Of a stretch of 64,000 bases of DNA, positions 58,086-64,000 are shown one piece after another. Source of the stretch: Thermoplasmata archaeon (GTDB lineage Archaea > Thermoplasmatota > Thermoplasmata > Lutacidiplasmatales > UBA184); NCBI GenBank assembly GCA_021817605.1, contig JAKAUN010000015.1, positions 120,011 through 184,010 on the forward strand, given 5' to 3'. Numbering within the stretch: position 1 is the stretch's first letter; each line of letters begins with the position of its first letter. Both the position numbers and the translations under genes were made by a program. The notes below the pieces were generated by a model. The model saw nothing but the letters and a program-made list of their open reading frames with translations, made no database searches and was not told the DNA's origin.

Positions 58086-58306
58086 CTTCCGACACCGGTG
58101 TTGGGTGCCGGTACGACGGGGTAACCTTGGGGTTCGCCGGGCGGATCCGCGAGAGTATCCCCAAGGCCCTCGGCGTCGCCATCGAGGAGAGCTCGCACCT
58201 CCCCGTTGGGGAGGAACGATCTCGGTTCTCGGACGAGGTCGACGGGCTCGCCCGAAGCGGCTATCGAGACCCCGCGCTGACGGAGCGGCGGAGCGCAGAC
58301 CGGTGA
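58082..58306 (+). CDS. 74-residue protein, third in the Rieske operon
   Basis: GTG 58082 overlaps the previous stop by 4 bases, and its own stop at 58304-58306 overlaps the GTG start of the FAD oxidoreductase by 4 bases. The protein reads TSDTGVGCRYDGVTLGFAGR, IRESIPKALGVAIEE and ends in a charged tail (GYRDPALTERRSADR). The double overlap supports that it is real. It may be a small partner protein; no family recognised. Confidence 0.6.
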   Translation: MTSDTGVGCRYDGVTLGFAGRIRESIPKALGVAIEESSHLPVGEERSRFSDEVDGLARSGYRDPALTERRSADR

Positions 58307-59427
58307 AGGTCGCGGTCGTGGGCGGGGGCATCGTCGGGCTCTTCGCCGCCTATTACCTCGAAAAGGAGGGCGCTCGGGTGACCGTCTTCGATCCCGAGCC
58401 TCCGGGCCTCAGGTCGGTCCACGCCGCCGGGATCATCGAGCCCTCGCGCGCCTACCGGACCAACACGTTCGCCTTCCTTCGGCGCGTAGGACGCTACGTG
58501 AGGCAAGGGACCTGCACTCTCCGTAGCGTCGACCCCGCATGGCTGGTGGAAAGCGCGCGCCAGCTCGGGCGACCCCCCGACCCAAGGGCGGAGGAGACCC
58601 TCCTCGCCATGGCGCGCACTTCGGTGGGGGCGTACGAGGAGTTCGCGGCCCGGGCGGACGACTTCGGCTTCGCGCCCCGAGGGCTCCTTGAGACGTATGA
58701 CGACCCCGCCCATTTCGAGGAGGAGCAGGCGGTCGCACTCTCCCGCCGCTCCGAGGTGCCGGTCGAACCGGGGCACGGCCCCGGGGCAGAACGAAGCCTC
58801 TTCTTCCCCAAGGTCAGCTGGCTGCACACCGAGCGGTTCGTCGCAAGGATCCTGCACGAGCTACCGACGACCGTACTGGATCGACGTCGGGTCGACGCGG
58901 TCGGGTTGGACGGGACGCTGGTCGTCGGGGGGAGCTCTACCCGATTCGATGTCGTCGTGGTCGCCTCAGGGGTGACCTCCCGGCGCCTGGGCCTCCCGCT
59001 TACCGGCGTCCGCGGGTTCGGCTGGCACCTGAGGACGCACGCCACCGTCGGCACGGCGACCATCCTGGTCGACCGAGGGATCGCCCTCGTGCCGTTCGAA
59101 GGGGAGCTGAAGGCGACCGGCGGCTGGGACTTCGACCTCTCGACCGGCCTCGGCCATGCCGAGGCCGTGCTCCGTGCGGTGAAGGCGGCGGTCCCTGTGG
59201 AGGAGGTCGTCGACTTCAACCACGGCTCGCGCCCGTGCACCCCGGACGGACAGCCGGTCGCCGGCCGCCGAGAGGCCCTCGTCGTGGCGAACGGAGGCTT
59301 CCGCCTCGGCTGGAGCTTCGCCCCGGCGCTGGGGAAGGAGGCGGCCCGCCTCGCGCAGGGCGGGGCCGACAACGACCCGTTCCTCGCCAGGTTCTGCGGC
59401 CAGCTGCACGGGGGTCGGTTCGGCTAG
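58303..59427 (+). CDS. FAD-dependent oxidoreductase, DAO family
   Basis: A 374-residue flavoprotein. VAVVGGGIVGLFAAYYLEKEG begins the FAD fold, with VTVFDPEPPGLRSVHAAGII as the glycine/alanine loop. VVVVASGVTSRRLGLPL and the C-terminal DGQPVAGRREALVVANGGFRLGWSFAPALGKEAARL bind FAD. It belongs with glycine/sarcosine/proline-type dehydrogenases; with a Rieske protein in the operon it probably uses an electron-transfer route instead of oxygen. The GTG at 58303 gives the standard N-terminus. Confidence 0.88.
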   Translation: MKVAVVGGGIVGLFAAYYLEKEGARVTVFDPEPPGLRSVHAAGIIEPSRAYRTNTFAFLRRVGRYVRQGTCTLRSVDPAWLVESARQLGRPPDPRAEETLLAMARTSVGAYEEFAARADDFGFAPRGLLETYDDPAHFEEEQAVALSRRSEVPVEPGHGPGAERSLFFPKVSWLHTERFVARILHELPTTVLDRRRVDAVGLDGTLVVGGSSTRFDVVVVASGVTSRRLGLPLTGVRGFGWHLRTHATVGTATILVDRGIALVPFEGELKATGGWDFDLSTGLGHAEAVLRAVKAAVPVEEVVDFNHGSRPCTPDGQPVAGRREALVVANGGFRLGWSFAPALGKEAARLAQGGADNDPFLARFCGQLHGGRFG

Positions 59428-59501
59428 CGCACGACGCGGCTGCTCCGCCGGCGGGGCGCCGCGACGGCGCGGGGGGGGGGCGACGCGAGGGGCGGCGTCC
59501 C
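59428..59501. other. Short convergent gap with a G run
   Basis: Contains a run of about ten G near 59471-59480, a place where indels are common in sequencing. No gene. Confidence 0.3.
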
Positions 59502-60515
59502 TCAGCACGGCTCGGCCACCAGCAGGTGGTCCGGTCCTTGGCCCGCACGAACTCCGACGAGCGCGAAGCCGCAGCGTCCGAGGAGCTCGCGCCACTCCCG
59601 CTCCGTCCGCTCGCGTCCTCCGTTCATCACCATCATCATGAGGTCGCGCTGGACTTGGGGCAGCGGCACGGTCCCCTCGGGAAGGACGATCTCCCGGACC
59701 AGGACCACTCCGTCCTCCCCCACCGCCTTGCGACAGTTGCGCAGGAGGAGCTCGGCCTTCGCATCGGGCCAGTCGTGGAGGACACGCGAGAGGACGTAGA
59801 CATCTCCCCCGGGTGGCACCTGGTCGAACGCCGAGCCCGTTCGGATCTCGACACGGTCTCGCACACCTGCCGCGGCCAGGAAGGGCGGGGCCCCCGCAAC
59901 GGCCGAGGGAAGGTCAAAGAGGATCCCGCGGAGGTGCGGGTGAGCCCCCAGCACCCCGGCGAGAAGTGTTCCCCGTCCCCCGCCGACATCGACCACGACC
60001 CGGTGGCCGGCAAGGTCGAACCCATGGAGCGGGTCGCCGGCGGACCCGAGGCTCGAGCTCATGGCTCGGTGGAAGACCCGGCTTGCTTCGGGATGGGCTC
60101 CAAGATAGTCGAAATGACCCATCCCGAAGACGTGGTCGAAGGCGGTCTCCCCCGTCCGGACCGTGTGGAGGAGCTCGGCGAACGCACGGTACCCCTCCTC
60201 CCCTTGCAGAAGGGCGAAGGCCGCGAGCGAGCCCGGCACGTCGCTGCGCAGGAGCTCGCCGGTCGCCGTCAGGCCGACGCGGCCCCGAGCGTCCAGGGTG
60301 AACAGGCCGGCCGAGGCAAGCGCCCGTAGGACCCGAAACAGGCGGTCGGGGTCGACCTCGAGCTCCCGCGCGAGCGCAACGGCCTCCTTCGGGCCGTCGG
60401 CCAGCCGGTCGGCGACCCCGAGCCTCACGACGACATAGGCGGCCTGGCTGAGGCGGTAGCCGCCGAGGAGCGAGAGGAGGGCCTCGAACGACTTGCCCCG
60501 GTCCTCCTCGGCCAC
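59502..60515 (-). CDS. O-methyltransferase of the acetylserotonin/caffeate type
   Basis: A 337-residue enzyme with an N-terminal winged-helix dimerisation domain (LVLELxPDRLFRVLRALASAGLF here as VDPDRLFRVLRALASAGLF) and a SAM domain: VVVDVGGGRGTLLAGVLGAHP, GILFDLPSAVAGA, DVYVLSRVLHDWPDAKAELLLRNC. The catalytic histidine of plant and bacterial relatives is in VLHDW. It probably methylates a hydroxyl on an aromatic or polyketide-like molecule. GTG 60515 is used. Monocistronic by position. Confidence 0.9.
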   Translation of the reverse strand: MAEEDRGKSFEALLSLLGGYRLSQAAYVVVRLGVADRLADGPKEAVALARELEVDPDRLFRVLRALASAGLFTLDARGRVGLTATGELLRSDVPGSLAAFALLQGEEGYRAFAELLHTVRTGETAFDHVFGMGHFDYLGAHPEASRVFHRAMSSSLGSAGDPLHGFDLAGHRVVVDVGGGRGTLLAGVLGAHPHLRGILFDLPSAVAGAPPFLAAAGVRDRVEIRTGSAFDQVPPGGDVYVLSRVLHDWPDAKAELLLRNCRKAVGEDGVVLVREIVLPEGTVPLPQVQRDLMMMVMNGGRERTEREWRELLGRCGFALVGVRAGQGPDHLLVAEPC

Positions 60516-60796
60516 TCAGGTCCCCCAGCCCAAGGGGACGGAACGAGCCGGACTCATGAACCTATGTTGCCCGAACGGGGACAGAGCCTCCGCTCGGCTC
60601 CTGGGCCCCGGAGGACGGGCTTTCCCGTTCCACCCGCTCGGTTGGGGGGCTCCGCTCCCTGTGTGCCGGCCCGCGTCGGGGGCACGGAGAGAGCTCCGTT
60701 GCTCCGTCAGCAGGCGGATCGCAGGGGGGTGACGGCGCCTCTTTCCCAGGAGACCCGGGAAGCGATGTCGTCGCCCCTGCGCTTGGCTCCGGAGGT
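60516..60796. other. Gap without a recognisable gene
   Basis: A TATA-like ACATAGG on the minus strand near 60564 may serve the O-methyltransferase. The rest shows no gene. Confidence 0.3.
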
Positions 60797-61189
60797 TCAG
60801 GAGGTGGCCGCGAGCTCCCCCTGGAAAAGGAAGACCGCCTCGCGCGCGACCGCTCCGAGGAGCGGAGCCGGCCGCGTGCCGTCCCTGATGAGGATCGCTT
60901 CGACACCCTCGCTCTCCCTGAGGCCGACAGAGTCCAGTACGCCGGGTTCCGGGCGAACGGACGGAGGACTCTCCGGACGGATCTGCTCGACCTTTTCGTA
61001 CGACGGCAGCGGCCGGGCGAGGTCACGGATGTCGACCCCCTGTAACTCGCCCACCCGGTGACCTTCCTGCCCGACGGCGAGTACCGGCACGCGGGAGCGG
61101 GCAAGCGCGGGCTCCGCCGGGAGGACCGTGCTCCGCGCGTCCGCGGAAGGGGCGGTGCGCTCGAGTCTGGCGCCGAGCGTTGCCCTCAA
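60797..61189 (-). CDS. 130-residue protein co-transcribed with the cupredoxin membrane protein
   Basis: TTG 61189 (or GTG further on) starts a frame that begins 38 bases after the membrane-cupredoxin gene and reads as a coherent protein: RSRVPVLAVGQEGHRVGEL, QGVDIRDLARPLPSYEKVEQ, EGVEAILIRDGTRPAPLLGA and VAREAVFLFQGELAATS at the end. Small, charged, no membrane helix, no known motif. The close spacing suggests a common operon and a role with that protein. Confidence 0.55.
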   Translation of the reverse strand: MRATLGARLERTAPSADARSTVLPAEPALARSRVPVLAVGQEGHRVGELQGVDIRDLARPLPSYEKVEQIRPESPPSVRPEPGVLDSVGLRESEGVEAILIRDGTRPAPLLGAVAREAVFLFQGELAATS

Positions 61190-61227
61190 GCTCGCCGGGT
61201 CCCGGTCTCCATGCCGCGTGGCCCCGT

Positions 61228-63270
61228 TTACGGTGGGGGCTCGACCGTGATCGTGCCGGCCATCCCAGTGCCCTGGTTGACCGAGTACGGCACGCAGCTC
61301 GGGTTGCAGTACCACGTGTAGGAACCTACCTGGCCGAAGACCACCGTGAAGATCACCGTGACCGGTTGGGAGGCGGAGGTCGCGGCGGGCAGGGGGGCAT
61401 TCATGACCGTGGTGCCCACTACAATGGTGAAAGTGTGGCTGACGTCCGTGGTAGGGATGGAGGAAACGTACTCCGGCGTGGCACCGGGGTAGGGAATGAT
61501 CTCCTCGGTACCGTTCACCGTCCCCTGGACCAGCGCCTCCTCCGGATCGGCAGCGGAGACATTGGTGTCGTAGACAGTGAAGGTGAACACGACGGTCGTG
61601 TTCTCTTCGACCGTGAAATTTCCCGGGCAAAATGCCATCTTGCCACCGGGGGCGGCCGGCTCCACGCTGCTGTTGACGTAGTCGACGGCAGGCGAACTGC
61701 TGCCTCCCGGAGCGATCCCCTGCGCCAGCCCGCTCTGGTAGACGGCGGCCGCGCCGACCACCAACATGCCAACCACCGCGGCCGAGACGAGCGCGACCAA
61801 GGCGCGTCGACGGGTCAGGGCACCCGTCGCGCCGGAGGCGGAGTGCTCGACCGTGGAAGGGGCGGCGGGGGTCGTCAGACCCGCCCACGCCGTGGAAACC
61901 CACGCCGCGAGGAGGACCACGAGGCCTGCCACCGCGAGATAGCCTCCCACGTACCGTCCCGTCAAGGCATAGTACAGGACCCCGGCAAACATGGCGAGGG
62001 AGCCAGCGACCGTGGTCCAGCCGATCCGTACCTGGGCACGGGTCCCGAGAAGACGTTCCACGACGATGACGACCAGGACGACCAGCATCGTCAGGTAGAA
62101 TGCGATGAAGAGCCGCGCCCAAGCCTCCGGGGGCGTCCCGACCACGGTAGTGCCCGTGGGCTCGGTGACGGTGGTCAGGATGACGAACATGACCAGCGCC
62201 AGGAGGGGCAGGACGCGCAGGGGGACGCCCGCGGGGACCCGCCAGCCGGGAAGGCGCCTGCTGCCGAGGGCGAGCGTACCGAGGAGCAGCACGCCACCCA
62301 GGACCACGAAGACAAAATCGACCGCGTCGTTGAGCGCGAGGAAGCTCGGAACTCCCGGCAGGGCCGAGATTGACGGTGGCAGCTCGCCGGGCCACATCGT
62401 GAAGGCCCCCAGGAGAGCCATCGCCATCTGGAGCAGGAGGCCGAAGCAGACCATACCGAGGCCGAACCGCGCGACGTCCTTCGCCCGCCCCTGAAGTCCG
62501 TAGTAGCCGAAGCGGATCGCCACGAGCGCCATGACGCCTACGGGGACGGCGGAGATCATGAGATAGGAGTGGGCTGCGATCAGATTGGAGGCGAAGTCTC
62601 CGACCGATCCGCCGAGCTCCTGGGTGGCATACCAGCCGATCACCGACGGGTTGTTTCCGAAGCCGAGGATCGTGCCGGCCATGTGACCGAGCAGCGCCGC
62701 CAGCAGCATCGCCGAGCCCGTGAGGCCCACGGCGAGGAACGGCAGCGTGCGGCTCCGAGGTGCGCCGTCCCGCCAGACCTCCACCATTCCCCAGAGGAGA
62801 AGGATCAGGATCTCGTCCAAGGCGAGGAACGCGACCACCTGGACCCACAGGCCCACGCTCGTCCAGGGGGCGGATGTGTTGAACACCGCACCGATGGGCG
62901 AGAGGACGCCGGCAACGAGCACGCCGCTGAGGATCCCGCGGCGGACCCGCAGCGAGGGAAGGTCGAGCAGGTCGCACGCGATGAGCGCGGCCAGGCCGAC
63001 CAGTCCCGTGTTCAACCCGTGCAAGTACATGACGACCCAGTAGTAGTTCGAGAAGCCGGCGCCGATGTTCCAGTTCGTGGTCCCGGGCCCGCCCACGAAC
63101 GGGTTGTTGACGAAGACGCTGCCGACGAAGAAGGTCGAGATCCAGAAGATGAGGAAGAAGGCCAGCCGACTCGGCGTGAGCCACTTCAACCGCGGGAAGA
63201 GTCGCCCCTCTCGCTCGTCGAAGAATGCGGTAGACGCTCCGGAAACAACGCTGTCGCTTCTGCCAGACAT
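61228..63270 (-). CDS. Polytopic membrane protein with C-terminal cupredoxin domain
   Basis: A 680-residue protein. The first 480 residues contain about 12 hydrophobic helices with histidines inside helices (YYWVVMYLHGLNTGLVGL, LLAALLGHMAGTILGFG, LIAAHSYLMISAVPVGVMAL), as in membrane haem proteins. A further anchor helix (LVALVSAAVVGMLVVGAAAV) leads to an outer domain of about 170 residues with N-glycosylation sites and a copper-site pattern: H in TTDVSHTFTIVV and SYTWYCNPSCVPYSVNQGTGM with Cys and Met ligands. The order of His, Cys and Met is that of blue-copper or CuA-like domains, though the second histidine is not obvious. It may be an electron-transfer or oxidase-like protein. ATG 63270 or GTG 63282 starts it. 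Confidence 0.8.
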   Translation of the reverse strand: MSGRSDSVVSGASTAFFDEREGRLFPRLKWLTPSRLAFFLIFWISTFFVGSVFVNNPFVGGPGTTNWNIGAGFSNYYWVVMYLHGLNTGLVGLAALIACDLLDLPSLRVRRGILSGVLVAGVLSPIGAVFNTSAPWTSVGLWVQVVAFLALDEILILLLWGMVEVWRDGAPRSRTLPFLAVGLTGSAMLLAALLGHMAGTILGFGNNPSVIGWYATQELGGSVGDFASNLIAAHSYLMISAVPVGVMALVAIRFGYYGLQGRAKDVARFGLGMVCFGLLLQMAMALLGAFTMWPGELPPSISALPGVPSFLALNDAVDFVFVVLGGVLLLGTLALGSRRLPGWRVPAGVPLRVLPLLALVMFVILTTVTEPTGTTVVGTPPEAWARLFIAFYLTMLVVLVVIVVERLLGTRAQVRIGWTTVAGSLAMFAGVLYYALTGRYVGGYLAVAGLVVLLAAWVSTAWAGLTTPAAPSTVEHSASGATGALTRRRALVALVSAAVVGMLVVGAAAVYQSGLAQGIAPGGSSSPAVDYVNSSVEPAAPGGKMAFCPGNFTVEENTTVVFTFTVYDTNVSAADPEEALVQGTVNGTEEIIPYPGATPEYVSSIPTTDVSHTFTIVVGTTVMNAPLPAATSASQPVTVIFTVVFGQVGSYTWYCNPSCVPYSVNQGTGMAGTITVEPPP

Positions 63271-63282
63271 CTCGTGGCCCAC

Positions 63283-63839
63283 CCTGGCTTACCGACCCCC
63301 CCCCTTCTTTTCTCCGTACTCTCCTGACTCTCCTGACGGTTGTAACCCCGGCGGGTCAAGGGAGGGCTACCCCCTCGACGGGGAGTCGGTCGCGATGCCC
63401 CGACAGGAAGCTGGCTGAGGCTCCGTCCTGGAGACATGCCGGGCCTCGGCGGCATCGTATCCGTCCGGAGATGTCGACCGTCCGAGATGCGCGCACCGAT
63501 CACGCGGGCCAAATCGTCGGTGCTGCGGACGTGGCCGGTCGAGACGCAGAGGCGTAGGTCGGTGACTTGCGACCCCCCCTCGCTCGAGGTGTCCGCGGGA
63601 AGGGGTCGTCCAGCCTCTGGCTCTGCCTCTCCGCTGAGGAGCGCGGGGATCAGTACCGCGAGAACGTGGGGAGCGCCCCCTCCCGCGGCAGGAGGACGGG
63701 TTTCCTCGAGGTCTCCGTCGGAGCGCGGCCTCGCCCCGGACCTCGACGACGAGTGCCGCTTCAACGTTCACCCCAGCCCAGGCCACGCCCAGAGGGGAAG
63801 GCCGAGGGGTACCGTCGATAATAACTAGGCCGTCTCTGC
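63283..63839. other. Promoter region and degraded sequence next to the transposase relic
   Basis: The first part carries the promoter of the cupredoxin gene. Beyond about 63350 fragments on the minus strand (for example GLVIIDGTPRP and AGVNVEAALVVEV) read like pieces of the transposase in changing frames; no intact gene is present. Confidence 0.35.
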
Positions 63840-64000
63840 CCCGATTGCCAACGGTACGGAGGTATTGTTCGACCCTGCCAGAGAGAGTCCACGTGGCGTC
63901 GTTGGAACCGCTTGAACGGCAGAGGCTTGCGAACGACCCGGACCATGAACCCATGCCGCTTCAGGATCCGGTGGACGGTCCGCCAGCTCAGTTGAACCCC
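63840..64000 (-). pseudogene. IS481-like (DDE) transposase fragment, runs off the right edge
   Basis: From the window end inward the minus strand encodes GVQLSWRTVHRILKRHGFMV, RVVRKPLPFKRFQRRHVDSL and WQ, the helix-turn-helix end and start of the catalytic domain of IS481-type transposases (usual form LSWRTVHRIL...FQRRHPDSLWQ). The next residue should begin the first catalytic Asp (DTF) but the frame is lost there (GRTIPPY). The element is decayed inside the window; whether the N-terminal half beyond the edge is intact cannot be seen. Confidence 0.7.

Noticed and set aside
61190..63184. Alternative frame over the cupredoxin membrane protein joined to the 130-residue protein
   Set aside because: Only the last 130 codons (60797-61189) read as protein; the rest is a shadow of the membrane protein.
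63367..63954. Minus-strand 195-codon frame as an intact transposase or new protein
   Set aside because: Only scattered pieces look like transposase and in different frames; the element is decayed.

Overview
The window is a GC-rich archaeal chromosome segment with almost every third codon position G or C. Archaeal origin is supported by the archaeal form of diphthamide synthase (Dph2), the alpha-NAC homolog, a PAC2-family proteasome-assembly protein, an archaeal asparagine synthetase built from a class II synthetase core (AS-AR type), DUF131 and DUF973 membrane proteins, ACR3, and promoters made of a TATA-like box (often CTTAAG or TTTAAG) about 25-29 bases before the start codon. At many genes that spacing puts the start codon at the expected transcription start, so much of the gene set looks leaderless. 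The mix resembles high-GC Thermoplasmatota from soil or acidic habitats, but the lineage is an inference. Several genes look bacterial in origin (tryptophanase-like lyase, arsenate reductase, M3 peptidase, many MFS carriers).

Layout. 1-4939 (minus): a tight run of PAC2 protein, GNAT, a four-CBS protein with an HPF-like tail, NAC, Nudix, Dph2 and DUF131, which is largely a translation and protein-quality operon. 5109-12308 (mostly plus): M20 deacylase, two coupled GT4 glycosyltransferases, a convergent aminotransferase, PurA with a non-canonical start, LysO-like exporter and tRNA-Val(CAC). 12309-15417: a less GC-rich segment after the tRNA with a LUD protein and an arsenic operon (ACR3, ArsC, a 27-residue cysteine-rich peptide) facing an HxlR regulator across a shared palindromic TATA box and a perfect inverted-repeat operator. 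15700-29650: a broken TPR gene, small proteins, methyltransferases, a triple zinc-ribbon/RG-rich protein, MFS, an M29-like protein without recognisable metal ligands, DUF1059, an ABC pair, a large basic coiled-coil protein and DUF973. 29680-38900: FAD oxidoreductase, HpcH/HpaI aldolase, a diglycine-ended ubiquitin-like protein beside an Asp-box propeller, M3 oligopeptidase and a DHA2 carrier.

39030-44741 holds two convergent cell-surface proteins, one with seven 107-residue repeats. 45102-56533 holds the asparagine synthetase, a frameshifted MFS gene, a phosphate-carrier/PhoU-like fusion, a zinc-ribbon LURP-one-like protein, the tryptophanase-like lyase, methyltransferase, membrane proteins, an HExxE protein and the relic of a phospholipase C-type phosphoesterase. 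56683-59427 is a compact redox locus: a 13-residue CxxCGC microprotein, an HxlR regulator, and a divergent Rieske protein followed by three ORFs chained by 4-base GTGA overlaps and ending in a FAD oxidoreductase. 59502-64000 has an O-methyltransferase, a large membrane protein with a cupredoxin tail plus a small partner, and an IS481-like transposase fragment at the right edge.

No CRISPR array, rRNA or intact insertion sequence was found. The best candidates for undescribed biology are the arsenic locus with its peptide, the Rieske-oxidoreductase chain, the membrane-cupredoxin pair and the ubiquitin-like/propeller pair.
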